Below are positions 41,652 to 54,795 of a DNA stretch of 64,000 nt, in pieces. Position numbers and translations under genes: made by a program. Under the pieces are notes generated by a model that did no database searches, had not been told where the DNA came from, and was given only the letters and a program-made list of their open reading frames with translations. Origin of the DNA: Sphaerisporangium sp. (GTDB lineage Bacteria > Actinomycetota > Actinomycetes > Streptosporangiales > Streptosporangiaceae); contig JAOPYI010000238.1 in NCBI GenBank assembly GCA_025964675.1, forward strand, positions 1 through 64,000. The letters run 5' to 3'. Every line of letters begins with the position of its first letter. Positions within the stretch are counted from its first letter, which is position 1.

Positions 41652-41915
41652 ATGGGCATCGCCCGCCTGCTCGTCGTAGGCTTGGCGATCATCGTGGTGC
41701 TCGCGTTGATCGTGGTAGGGGTCCTGTCCCTCATCGGCTCGCTGAAGTCCGACAAGCAGGTGCCCGCGCCGCCGGGCTCGCAGCGTACGAGTCAGCCGCA
41801 GACCGGCCGGCCCGTGCCGTCCACCGTGTGGGTCGAGGTGAACGGCAAGGCACGCTCCCCTGGCAGGCCAGGGGAGCGCCAGAGCTTCACCGTCACGCGC
41901 GACCAGGCCCGGTGA
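41652..41915 (+). CDS. Small membrane protein of unknown function
   Basis: The 87-residue protein has one strong membrane helix (~3-28, IARLLVVGLAIIVVLALIVVGVL) and a polar, Pro/Gln/Thr-rich tail that is probably outside. No family is recognised. A perfect 10-bp hairpin lies inside its last codons. An in-frame GTG at 41628 would add eight residues. The converging pyrE gene ends 2 bp after its stop, so the pair is packed tightly. Confidence 0.55.
   Translation: MGIARLLVVGLAIIVVLALIVVGVLSLIGSLKSDKQVPAPPGSQRTSQPQTGRPVPSTVWVEVNGKARSPGRPGERQSFTVTRDQAR
41854..41877. terminator. Perfect 10-bp hairpin between the small ORF and pyrE
   Basis: GCTCCCCTGG (41854-41863) pairs exactly with CCAGGGGAGC (41868-41877) over CAGG. 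It lies 41 bp beyond the pyrE stop and inside the 3' coding end of the small membrane protein, so it is probably the terminator for pyrE or for both converging genes. Confidence 0.6.
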
Positions 41916-41917
41916 CC

Positions 41918-42454
41918 TCAGTCGAGGCCCAGGTCGGCGAGCGTGTAGGCGGTGCGGTAAGGCAGCCCGGTCTCCTCGATCTTCGACGCCGCGCCCCGGT
42001 CGACGATCGTCGCCACGCCCACGATCTCGGCTCCCGCCTCTCGCAGCGCCTCCACCGCCGTGAGCACCGATCCTCCCGTGGTCGAGGTGTCCTCGACGGC
42101 GAGCACGCGGCGGCCCGCGACGTCCGGCCCCTCGATACGGCGCTGCAGCCCGTGGGCCTTGCCCGTCTTGCGCACCACGAACGCGTCCAGATGACGCCCT
42201 CGCGCCGCCGCCGCGTGCAGCATGGCGACGGCGACCGGGTCGGCGCCCAGCGTCAGGCCGCCCACGGCGTCGTAGCCGAGGTCCTCGGTGAGCTCGAGCA
42301 TCACCCGGCCGACAAGCGGTGCGGCGGTGCCGTCGAGGGTGATCCGGCGCAGATCCACGTACCAGTCGGCCTCCCGGCCCGAGGAGAGCACGACCCGGCC
42401 GTGCACCACTCCCTTTTTCTTGATCTCTTCCAGCAGATTCGCACGATCACTCAT
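41918..42454 (-). CDS. pyrE: Orotate phosphoribosyltransferase
   Basis: It joins orotate to PRPP to give OMP in pyrimidine synthesis. The 178-residue protein shows the PRPP-binding signature VLAVEDTSTTGGSVLTAV with its paired acidic residues, LSSGREADWYVDLRRITLDG near the N-terminus, and the loop VVRKTGKAHGLQRRIEG with the conserved Lys and His. Length is normal. No pyrF or other pyr genes are adjacent. The gene diverges from a NYN-domain gene across 234 bp. Confidence 0.95.
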   Translation of the reverse strand: MSDRANLLEEIKKKGVVHGRVVLSSGREADWYVDLRRITLDGTAAPLVGRVMLELTEDLGYDAVGGLTLGADPVAVAMLHAAAARGRHLDAFVVRKTGKAHGLQRRIEGPDVAGRRVLAVEDTSTTGGSVLTAVEALREAGAEIVGVATIVDRGAASKIEETGLPYRTAYTLADLGLD

Positions 42455-42688
42455 GGGGCCAGCCTAGAGAGCCGCGATTCGGAGGCGTAGACGGGCCACT
42501 CGTTTATCACCCCAGGTCAGAAATAGGGGACAAACTGATACGGTCTCCGTGAACGTTCCTAGATATGGTCATGCGCGGGCTGAATCGCCGGGATTCGCCC
42601 TCGGACGATCAGTGGCTTCATTACCCTGAGATAGGGCCGGGCTTCGGCTGCCACCGGGCTTGGGCCACGTAGGAAAGGGCGGTGTCGC

Positions 42689-44434
42689 GTGGATCGCTGC
42701 GCGCTGTTCGTGGACGCTGGCTATCTGCTGGCGGACGGCGCGATGGCCGTGCATGGGACCCGCCATCGCGAAGCCGTCGCCTGGGACTACCCCGGCCTGC
42801 TGCAACTCCTGTCCACGCTCTCCCGGGAACGCACCGACCTTCCGCTCCTTCGCTGCTACTGGTACGAGGCGACCGTCGAGGGCAGGCGCACCCCCGAGCA
42901 TGACGCGCTCGCCGACATCCCCGGCCTCAAGCTGCGCCTGGCTCGCATCAGGCCCGGCCGCAGGGAAGGCGTCGACGCCCAGGTCCACCGCGACCTGATG
43001 ACCCTGGCACGCAACAACGCCATCTGCGACGCCGTCGTCGTCAGCGGCGACGAGGATCTCGCCCAGGTGGTGAGCGACGCGCAGGATCTCGGCATCCGGG
43101 TCACCGTCATCCACATCGCGGCCGACGGGAGCTGGGCGGTGTCCCGCACGCTCCAGCAGGAGTGCGACGACCTGATCGAGATCGGCAGCGGCCACCTCCG
43201 GCCGTACGTCAACCTCGTGACCGGCAACGTCGCGGGTGGCGCCGACACCTCTTCCCGGAACGGTCAGCAGTTCCCGCAGCCGGTGGGCAACGGGCAGCCC
43301 CGCGACAACGGCCACGCCAAGAGCAACGGCCACCAGTCTTCTTCGAACGGCTCCATCCCGGCCTCCCCCTCCTCGCCTCCTTCCCACGGCTCGGGTGCCC
43401 ATCACGGGTCCAGCTCCCGCGGCTCCGACCCTCTGGGGTCGGGTTCCCACGGCTCGGGCTCGCATGGGTCCGGCTCCCATGGGTCGGGATCATCCGAGTC
43501 AGGCTCCCCCGGGTCATTCGGATCCGGTTCCGCAGGGTCCGCTTCCCCCGGATCCAGTTCTTTCAGATCGGGCTCCCACGGCACCGGGTCCCACGCACCC
43601 CTCCAGGGGGCCACCTCCTACGGGTCGGGCGCCCTCGGGCCCGGTTCGCCCGGGCCATCTCCAGAGCCGGGCCCGCTCGGACCCGGTTCGCTCGGACCCA
43701 CGCCGTCCGGGCCGGGCTCCCAGGGGTCACCCCAGGGGGCCGACGCCCACGGGCAGGGCACGCAGGGGTCCGGCCCTCTCGAGCCGGGCTCGCAAGGCAC
43801 CGGCTCCCGCGGCTCCGGCTCTCATGGGTCGGGCTCCCACGGTTCCGGCTCACACGGGTCGGGCTCCCACAGCTCGGGCGCCCACGGCTCGGGTTCGCAC
43901 GGTGCCGGCTCCCCGCCGCCCAGCTCGTCGCAGCCCGCGCTGCCCGCCGCCTATTCCAGCTACGCCGCGGAGCCGCAGCAGCCCTCACACCCGGCCCCGC
44001 CGGCGCCTGCCCAGCCACCGCCGTCCCGGCCCATGGCGGCCCCCGTGACGCCGCAGCCCCCGGCCGTGCCCAGCCAGTACAACATGGGAGGCTCCAGCGG
44101 CTCCCCGGCCTACCCGGGCACCCAGCTCGGCCCCTACACCGGCCCCCAGCCCGCCCCCGTCCCTCAGCACACCGGCACGCCGGGCACCGCCACGCTGGCC
44201 GACGCGGTGAAGGCGGCGCACAAGGAGGGTCACGACTTCGGCGAGTCCGTCGCGAGGGACGCCCCCGCCCTGTGGCTCGAAGCCGTGCTGGCCCGCAAGC
44301 CGCGCATGCCCTCCGACCTCGAGGCCCGGTTACTCCAGGGGTCCTCGCTCCCGATCGATTTCCTGCTGCACGACGAAGTACGCCACGCGCTGCGCCGGGG
44401 CTTTTGGGACGCTCTGGAACGCGCCCGGCGCTAA
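42689..44434 (+). CDS. NYN-domain (PIN-like) protein with long Ser/Gly/His linker
   Basis: The 581-residue protein opens with a NYN ribonuclease-like domain (~1-165): RCALFVDAGYLLADG with the first metal Asp, GVDAQVHRDLMTLA, VVVSGDEDLAQVV and a late acidic residue, the usual four-acid site. Residues ~175-500 are almost all Ser, Gly, His, Pro and Ala, with long runs of SGSHG repeats. The last ~75 residues (ADAVKAAHKEGHDFGESVA to the end) form a conserved-looking globular tail. NYN proteins are RNases or RNA-binding factors; LabA-type members exist in actinobacteria. The linker is far longer than normal. The GTG has a GGAAAGGG upstream. A RelA/SpoT homologue follows 57 bp later in the same direction. 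Confidence 0.8.
   Translation: MDRCALFVDAGYLLADGAMAVHGTRHREAVAWDYPGLLQLLSTLSRERTDLPLLRCYWYEATVEGRRTPEHDALADIPGLKLRLARIRPGRREGVDAQVHRDLMTLARNNAICDAVVVSGDEDLAQVVSDAQDLGIRVTVIHIAADGSWAVSRTLQQECDDLIEIGSGHLRPYVNLVTGNVAGGADTSSRNGQQFPQPVGNGQPRDNGHAKSNGHQSSSNGSIPASPSSPPSHGSGAHHGSSSRGSDPLGSGSHGSGSHGSGSHGSGSSESGSPGSFGSGSAGSASPGSSSFRSGSHGTGSHAPLQGATSYGSGALGPGSPGPSPEPGPLGPGSLGPTPSGPGSQGSPQGADAHGQGTQGSGPLEPGSQGTGSRGSGSHGSGSHGSGSHGSGSHSSGAHGSGSHGAGSPPPSSSQPALPAAYSSYAAEPQQPSHPAPPAPAQPPPSRPMAAPVTPQPPAVPSQYNMGGSSGSPAYPGTQLGPYTGPQPAPVPQHTGTPGTATLADAVKAAHKEGHDFGESVARDAPALWLEAVLARKPRMPSDLEARLLQGSSLPIDFLLHDEVRHALRRGFWDALERARR
43380..43915 (+). repeat. Low-complexity DNA encoding SGSHG/GSG repeats
   Basis: Imperfect short units such as GGCTCCCACGGGTC are repeated many times in two blocks (about 43435-43500 and 43795-43910), with a degenerate stretch between them. 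The encoded protein is disordered and His-rich. Unit-length variation between strains is likely. Confidence 0.75.
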
Positions 44435-44491
44435 CGTTGGAGCATGCGGGCGCGTCTGCGCGCCGATGGCTCCCGGCGGCAAGGGGGAACT

Positions 44492-46219
44492 ATGGGTGAC
44501 GAGCAGCCCCCGGGCCGCCGCGGCAGCCGGCTCCTGAGGGACGCGGCGTGGCGTGCCGGGCGCTTTTCCGGGGTGGTCGACCTCGAGCCCGTTCTCCGTG
44601 CCCACCGGGCCGGTTACCCCAAGGCCAAGATGGCTCCCGTCCGCCGGGCGTACGAAGCCGCCGAGCTGGCGCACCGCGGCCAGTCACGCAAGTCCGGCGA
44701 GCCGTACATCATCCATCCGATCGAGGTCACGCTCATCCTGGCCGAGCTGGGCATGGACACCGCGACGCTCCAGGCCGCTCTCCTGCACGACACGATCGAG
44801 GACACCTCCTACACGCTCGACGAGCTGCGGTCGGACTTCGGCGACGAGATCGCCGTCCTGGTCGACGGGGTGACCAAGCTCGACGGGTCCAAGTGGGGGG
44901 AGCGGGCGGAGGCGGAGACGTTCCGCAAGATGGTCCTGGCCGCCGCCGCGGACCTGCGCGTCCTGTTGATCAAGCTGGCCGACCGCCTGCACAACCTCCG
45001 CACCCTCGGCTTCCAGCCCGCGCACAAGCAGCAGCGCATCGCCCGCCAGTCCCAGGAGCTGCTGATCCCCTTCGCCGAGCGGCTCGGCATGTACGAGCTC
45101 AAACGCGAGATGGACGATCTCTGCTTCTCGGTGTTACAGCCGGAGGCCCACGCCGCCATCGCCGCCGCGCTGACCGCGCGCGAGGCGGAGGGGCGGATGC
45201 TCCTGGAGCCCGCCCTGCGGCGGCTGAGGGCCTCCCTGAAGGACCAGCGCCTGTCGGCTCGGGTGATCCTTCACCGCCGTCATCTCTGGGCCGTACACCT
45301 CGATGTCGGCACCCACCTCGACACCCTCCAGCCCGCCGACCTGTTCCGGCTGCTCGTGCTGGTCGACGGGGAGGACCGCGACTGTTACATCGCGCTCGGG
45401 GCGGTCCACACGAGCATGACCCCAGTGCCCGGCCGGCTGAAGGACTTCATCTCGCTGCCGCGCTTCAACCTCTACCGCGCGCTGCACACCCGGGTCATCG
45501 CGGACGGCGGCAAGGTCATGGACGTCATCATCCGCACCCGTCAGATGCACCGCCTCGCCGAGCGCGGGCTCGCCGCCCATATCCAGGACGTCGCCCGGGG
45601 CAAGCGTGCCGACGTGGCGGGGCGCATCGACCTCGAATGGCTGCGCCGCCTGCTCGCCTGGCAGAACGACGCCACCTCGGCCGACTTCCTCGAATCGCTG
45701 CGCGGCGACCTGCGTCCCGATCTCATCGCCGCGTTCACCACCGAGGGCGGGGTGATCCCGCTGCCTCCCGGCGCGACCCCGATCGACTTCGCGTACGCCC
45801 TCGGCCCGGAGATCGGCAATCATGCCATCGGCGCGCTGGTCAACGGCAGGCTGGCGCCGCTGCACGCGCGGCTGGACAGCGGCGCGGTGGTGCACATCCT
45901 CACCGCCGAGACGGCCCGCCCCTCGGCCGAGGGGCTCGACGCCGCCACCACGCCCACGGCGCGCCTGCTGATCCGCCGCCACCTCGCCGCCCAGCGCGCT
46001 GACGACGCGGACGACGCGGCCGAGACGGGGCGACGCATGGTCGCGGAGGCCGTCGCCGCCACCGGCATGGAGCTGCTCGACCTGGAGTGCCGGGGGGTCT
46101 CCGGCAGCATCGCGGGCCGCCTCGGCTTCCGCGATCTGGACGAGCTGTACGCGGCCGTGGCCTCGGGCGACGTGGACCTGCACCCTCTCGTGTCCCAGCT
46201 CACCGCCGACAGCGCCTGA
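44492..46219 (+). CDS. RelA/SpoT homologue: HD hydrolase with degenerate synthetase, TGS domain
   Basis: The 575-residue protein has an N-terminal HD domain (~45-200) with intact (p)ppGpp hydrolase motifs: YIIHP (H75), LLHDTIEDT (HD at 99-100) and LIKLADRLHNLRTL. The synthetase region (~235-375) is degenerate: the R-x-K-x-x-S-I ATP-binding motif and catalytic Asp of DIxGxR are not recognisable, the usual YxSLHT appears as YRALHT, and the Glu of the ELQIRT motif is Asp (MDVIIRT). A TGS domain (~410-475) follows, with no clear ACT/RRM. It may be a dedicated hydrolase opposing the main Rel. AAGGGGGAA precedes the ATG. Confidence 0.82.
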   Translation: MGDEQPPGRRGSRLLRDAAWRAGRFSGVVDLEPVLRAHRAGYPKAKMAPVRRAYEAAELAHRGQSRKSGEPYIIHPIEVTLILAELGMDTATLQAALLHDTIEDTSYTLDELRSDFGDEIAVLVDGVTKLDGSKWGERAEAETFRKMVLAAAADLRVLLIKLADRLHNLRTLGFQPAHKQQRIARQSQELLIPFAERLGMYELKREMDDLCFSVLQPEAHAAIAAALTAREAEGRMLLEPALRRLRASLKDQRLSARVILHRRHLWAVHLDVGTHLDTLQPADLFRLLVLVDGEDRDCYIALGAVHTSMTPVPGRLKDFISLPRFNLYRALHTRVIADGGKVMDVIIRTRQMHRLAERGLAAHIQDVARGKRADVAGRIDLEWLRRLLAWQNDATSADFLESLRGDLRPDLIAAFTTEGGVIPLPPGATPIDFAYALGPEIGNHAIGALVNGRLAPLHARLDSGAVVHILTAETARPSAEGLDAATTPTARLLIRRHLAAQRADDADDAAETGRRMVAEAVAATGMELLDLECRGVSGSIAGRLGFRDLDELYAAVASGDVDLHPLVSQLTADSA

Positions 46220-46232
46220 GCGCCGCCGAGGG

Positions 46233-46858
46233 CTACGACAGGGCGTCGAAGCCGGCGCGCAGGTGGAGGACGCGTTCGGACAGGTCGCTGAGCGGGCCGG
46301 TCAGAGCGGCGTTGCCGTTGGCCTTGGCGGCGTGTTCCCTGACGCGCGACAGCTCGTGCTCCACGGCCGTCAGCCGCCGGGAAAGCTCGGGCAGCACCTC
46401 GGCGCCCACGCCGTCGGGAAGCTCGACGCCTAGCCGCTCGCGCAGCAGGGACGCCTGTTCGGCGAGCCTGCGGTTCATGTTGTAGAGCTCGACGAACACC
46501 GACACCTTCGCCCGGAGCACCCACGGGTCGAAGGGCTTGGTGAGATAGTCGACCGCACCCGCGGCATACCCCCGGAAGGCGTAGTCGGGGGCGCTGTCGA
46601 CCACGGTCAGGAAGATGATCGGGATGTTGCGGGTGCGCTCCCGGCGTTTGATGTGCGCCGCCGTCTCGAAGCCGTCCATGCCGGGCATGCGCACGTCTAG
46701 CAGGATGAGCGCGAAGTCGGTGCTGAGCAGAGCCTTGAGTGCCTCCTCACCGGACCTGGCACGCACGGCCACGACGTCCAGCGAGCTGAGGATGGCCTCC
46801 AAGGCGATGAGGTTCTCCTCGCGGTCGTCGACCAGGAGGATTCTCGCTCGGTCCGGCA

Positions 46859-46859
<1 letters not shown>
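46233..46859 (-). CDS. Response regulator with coiled-coil output
   Basis: The 208-residue protein has one receiver domain (~1-125) with the acidic pair in ILLVDDREEN, the phospho-acceptor Asp in LILLDVRMPGMDG, the switch Thr in IIFLTVVD and the conserved Lys in YLTKPFDPW. The rest is a predicted coiled coil, with no DNA-binding domain. Its ATG overlaps the stop of the hybrid kinase gene by one base (TGATG), so it is coupled and almost surely the partner. An upstream TTG one codon earlier is less likely than this ATG. A single-domain-like output suggests protein-protein signalling. Confidence 0.88.
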
Positions 46860-51328
<4,469 letters not shown>

Positions 51329-51434
51329 GTCCACCCTCATGATTCCGGGGGCATCTTGCCAAACCATCGTATAGACGAGCGCCGGGGCACGACAGGCGAG
51401 CCAACCATCTCCTCGCCGCCAGGTCGAGGCCCTG

Positions 51435-53243
51435 TCAGCGCGGAGAGCCGTACAGGGCGTCGATGTCCTTGGCGAAGTCGCGTACGACCAGATTGCGCTT
51501 GACCTTGAGGGACGGGGTGAGGTGGCCGCTCTCCTCGGTGAAGTCACTCACGAGGATGACGAACTTCTTCACCTGCTCGGCCTTGGAGACCAGCGTGTTG
51601 GCGTCGTCCACGGCGCTCTGGACGGCGGCGACGATCGCCGGGTCGGAGCGCAGCTCGGCGATCGTGGCGCCGGACCTGCCGTTGGCGTCCTTCCACTGGT
51701 CCAGGGCCTCGGGGTCCAGCGTGACCATGGCCGCGACGAAGGGCCTGTCGTCTCCGATCACCATCGCCTGGCTGACCAGGGGGTTGGCGCGGATGCGGTC
51801 CTCCAGCGGCGCGGGCGCGACGTTCTTGCCCGCGGCGGTGACGATGAGCTCCTTCTTCCTGCCGGTGATCCGTAGGTAGCCGTCCTTGTCCAGCTCGCCG
51901 ACGTCGCCGGTGTGGAGCCAGCCGCCGGTGTCGATGGCCTCGGCGGTGGCCTCCTCGTTGTTCCAGTACCCGTCGAAGACGTGGCGGCCCTTGACCAGCA
52001 CCTCACCGTCGTCGGCGACCCCGACGGTCACACCGGGGAACGGCTTGCCGACGGTGCCGATCTTGTTGGCGCCCGGGATGTTCACGGTCGAGGGGGCGGA
52101 GGTCTCGGTCAGCCCGTAGCCCTCGAAGACCTCGATGCCCGCGCCCTTGAAGAAGTTGCCGAGCCGCTCGCCGAGGGCGGAGCCCCCGCACACGGCCGTG
52201 TTGAGGCGTCCGCCGGTGGCCGCCCGGAGCTTGCTGTACACGAGCCTGTCGAAGGCGGCACGCCGGAGCCGGAGCCCGAGCCCGGCCCCGCCGGAGCTCT
52301 CGGCGCGGCTCCACTCGATCGCGACGTCCACCGCGCGGTGGAAGATCTTGCTCTTGAGACCGCCTCCCGCGGAGGCCTTCTGCTCGGCGGCGTTGTAGAC
52401 CTTCTCGAACACGCGCGGCACGCCGAGCAGGAACGTCGGCCTGAACGCCTGCAGGTCGGGCGCGACGTTCTTCATGTTCGGGGTGTGGGCGAGGACGGTG
52501 CCGGTCTCGATCAGGACGATCTGGATGATGCGGGCGAAGCTGTGGGCCAGTGGCAGGAACAGCAGCGCGGCCCGGCCGTCGCTCTCGAAGAGCGCCTCCA
52601 GGGGGCCGCCCGCGACGTTGCGGGCGGTGAACAGCAGGTTGTCGTGGGTGAGGCGGCAGCCCTTGGGACGGCCGGTGGTGCCGGAGGTGTAGATGATGGT
52701 GGCGAGGTCGGCACCGCCACGGGCGAGGCGGCGCTCCTTCAGCGTCTCCTCGGGCACGTCTGAGCCGTTGGCCGTCAGCCGGCCGAGCGCGCCGCCGTCG
52801 ATACGCCAGACCGCGAGCTCCTGGTGCACCTCGCCTAGGGCCTGTCTCACCGTCTCCTCGTGCGACTCGGTCTCGACGATGACGCCCTTGGCGCCGCTGT
52901 CGGACAGGATCCAGTCGACCTGGTCCGCCGACGAGGTCTCGTAGATCGGCACGCTGACGGCGCCCGCCGCCCAGATGGCGTAGTCGGCTACCGTCCACTC
53001 GTAGCGGGTGCGCGACATGAGCGCCACCCTGTCGCCCGGCTCGATCCCCGAGTCGATGAGCCCCCGCGCGACCCCGGCGACCTGGTCGCGCAGCTCGGCC
53101 GCCGTGACGGGGACCCAGGCGTCGCCGGCCTTGCGGCTGATAACCACCTCGCCGGGCTCCTGCTCGCCGCGCCTGAACACGGTGTCGACGCAGTTGGCGG
53201 AGGCCGGCACATCTACCAGCACGGGAACGCTGTACTCGCGCAC
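51435..53243 (-). CDS. fadD: Long-chain fatty acid-CoA ligase (AMP-forming)
   Basis: It activates fatty acids to acyl-CoA through an acyl-adenylate. The 602-residue ANL-family protein has [11 protein letters not shown] (P-loop), [37 protein letters not shown] (hinge) and the C-terminal catalytic Lys in SLKVKRN. Full length for the long-chain subgroup. AAAGGAG lies 5 nt before the GTG at 53243 and decides the start over two upstream in-frame starts. Actinobacteria have many fadD genes; the exact substrate is unknown. Confidence 0.92.
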   Translation of the reverse strand: MREYSVPVLVDVPASANCVDTVFRRGEQEPGEVVISRKAGDAWVPVTAAELRDQVAGVARGLIDSGIEPGDRVALMSRTRYEWTVADYAIWAAGAVSVPIYETSSADQVDWILSDSGAKGVIVETESHEETVRQALGEVHQELAVWRIDGGALGRLTANGSDVPEETLKERRLARGGADLATIIYTSGTTGRPKGCRLTHDNLLFTARNVAGGPLEALFESDGRAALLFLPLAHSFARIIQIVLIETGTVLAHTPNMKNVAPDLQAFRPTFLLGVPRVFEKVYNAAEQKASAGGGLKSKIFHRAVDVAIEWSRAESSGGAGLGLRLRRAAFDRLVYSKLRAATGGRLNTAVCGGSALGERLGNFFKGAGIEVFEGYGLTETSAPSTVNIPGANKIGTVGKPFPGVTVGVADDGEVLVKGRHVFDGYWNNEEATAEAIDTGGWLHTGDVGELDKDGYLRITGRKKELIVTAAGKNVAPAPLEDRIRANPLVSQAMVIGDDRPFVAAMVTLDPEALDQWKDANGRSGATIAELRSDPAIVAAVQSAVDDANTLVSKAEQVKKFVILVSDFTEESGHLTPSLKVKRNLVVRDFAKDIDALYGSPR

Positions 53244-53459
53244 GGTCACTCCTTTGGGGCGCACGCTTGGAGACTGTCTCTGACTCAAGGCTGCCTGGAC
53301 GCTACCGCGTCAAGTTACGCATGGGTAGATCCGTCACCTACCCTTTATCAAGGGCAAATCCACGCTATCAGTGTCATCAGGCGGCCCGGCTCGCCCGAGT
53401 GGGACACCTGCGTGTCGCCTGCTTGGCCAAGCGCTAGTTCGGGTGGGACGGGTACTACG

Positions 53460-54236
53460 ATGTCCGTCATGCGGGTCCATGTCGTCAGTGATGTCCACGG
53501 GCGCGCTGACGCCCTCGCTCGCGCCGGCGACGGCGCCGACGCGCTCATCTGCCTCGGCGACCTGATCCTTTTCGTCGACTACGCCGACCACTCGCAGGGC
53601 ATCTTCGCCGATCTGTTCGGCGCCGAGCGCACCTCGGAGTTCATCCAGCTGCGCACGGCGGGCCGCTTCGAGGAGGCGCGGCTCATGTCCGCCGGCCTTT
53701 GGGCCTCTCTCGGTGGCGAGCCACGCGACCACATCGAGCGCGCCGTCCGCGAGCAGTACACCCGCATCTTCGCGGCCATGCCCACGCCCGCCTACCTCAC
53801 CTACGGCAACGTCGACCTGCCCGGGCTCTGGGGTGACTACGTCAGGGACGGCCATCACGTGCTCGACGGCCAGACGGCGGAGATCGGGGGGCTGACCTTC
53901 GGGTTCGTCGGAGGCGGCCTGCGCACCCGCTACGGCACGCCGAACGAGGTCGACGACGAGGAGTTCGCCCGCAAGGTCGAGGCGGTGGGCGCCGTCGACG
54001 TGCTGTGCTGCCACATCCCGCCCGCCGTGCCCGACCTGCTGTACGACGTGGTGGCGCGGCGGTTCGAGCGGGGGAGCGAGGCCACGCTGGAGGCGATCAG
54101 AGCCACCCAGCCCCGCTACGCGCTGTTCGGCCACGTGCACCAGCCGCTGGCCGCCCGCACCCGCATCGGCCGCACCGAATGCGTCAACGTCGGGCACTTC
54201 CGCGGCCAGGGCCGGCCTTTCGCCCTCGACCTCTGA
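53460..54236 (+). CDS. Metallophosphoesterase
   Basis: A 258-residue calcineurin-like phosphoesterase with the metal motifs in order: VVSDVHG, CLGDLI, YGNVD (usually GNHD, here Asn-Val-Asp), CCHIPPA and FGHVH. The substrate is unknown; members include cAMP and protein phosphatases. The start at 53460 follows GGGACGGG by 8 nt; an in-frame ATG three codons later would also serve. It diverges from fadD over 216 bp and is followed by the SRPBCC/ArsA run after 121 bp. Confidence 0.88.
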   Translation: MSVMRVHVVSDVHGRADALARAGDGADALICLGDLILFVDYADHSQGIFADLFGAERTSEFIQLRTAGRFEEARLMSAGLWASLGGEPRDHIERAVREQYTRIFAAMPTPAYLTYGNVDLPGLWGDYVRDGHHVLDGQTAEIGGLTFGFVGGGLRTRYGTPNEVDDEEFARKVEAVGAVDVLCCHIPPAVPDLLYDVVARRFERGSEATLEAIRATQPRYALFGHVHQPLAARTRIGRTECVNVGHFRGQGRPFALDL

Positions 54237-54357
54237 AGACGCGCCGGCGCCTCCGGAACCCGCCCGGCTTCGGCCCATCGCGGCGTGCCGGGCCACGACT
54301 TCGAAGATCCGCCCCTCGGGCGTTCGCCCGGGAACGGCGAACGAGTACGGTAACCCC

Positions 54358-54795
54358 ATGGCTGATCGCACCACGTCGAGCATCACGATCGGCGCCGACC
54401 CGGCGACCATCGCCGACGTCATCGCCGACTTCGCCGGCTACCCCGAGTGGGCCGGTCAGGTGAAGTCCGCCGAGGTCCTGTCCGTGGGGGACGATGGGCG
54501 CCCGGCCACCGTCCGGTTCGTCCTCGACGCCGGGGTGATCAGCGACGAGTACACCCTGGCCTACCGCTGGCGCGGCGACGAGGCCGTCGACTGGGATATC
54601 GCCGAGCCGGGCAAGATGGTGTCCGCGCTCACCGGCGCCTACCGCCTCGCGGGTGCGCCCGGGCGCACCGAGGTGACGTACGAGCTGGCCGTCGACCTCA
54701 AGGTCCCCATGATCGGCATGATCAAGCGCAAGGCGGAGAAGGTCATCGTCGACACCGCGCTCAAGGGCCTGAAGAAGCGCGTCGAAGGCCGATGA
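54358..54795 (+). CDS. SRPBCC (START-like) family protein
   Basis: The 145-residue protein has the cyclase/dehydrase helix-grip pattern: an N-terminal TTSSITIGADPATIADVIAD, FAGYPEWAGQVK after the first helix, and a long C-terminal helix (MIKRKAEKVIVDTALKGLKKR). Such domains hold a hydrophobic ligand or work as cofactor-binding chaperones. Its stop overlaps the ATG of the ArsA-type gene (ATGA), so the two are coupled; the conserved pairing suggests a shared task, not known to me. Confidence 0.88.
   Translation: MADRTTSSITIGADPATIADVIADFAGYPEWAGQVKSAEVLSVGDDGRPATVRFVLDAGVISDEYTLAYRWRGDEAVDWDIAEPGKMVSALTGAYRLAGAPGRTEVTYELAVDLKVPMIGMIKRKAEKVIVDTALKGLKKRVEGR

Noticed and set aside
43380-43915. 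CRISPR or intergenic repeat array in the Ser/Gly/His-rich region
   Set aside because: The repeats are in frame and code for a low-complexity protein linker.
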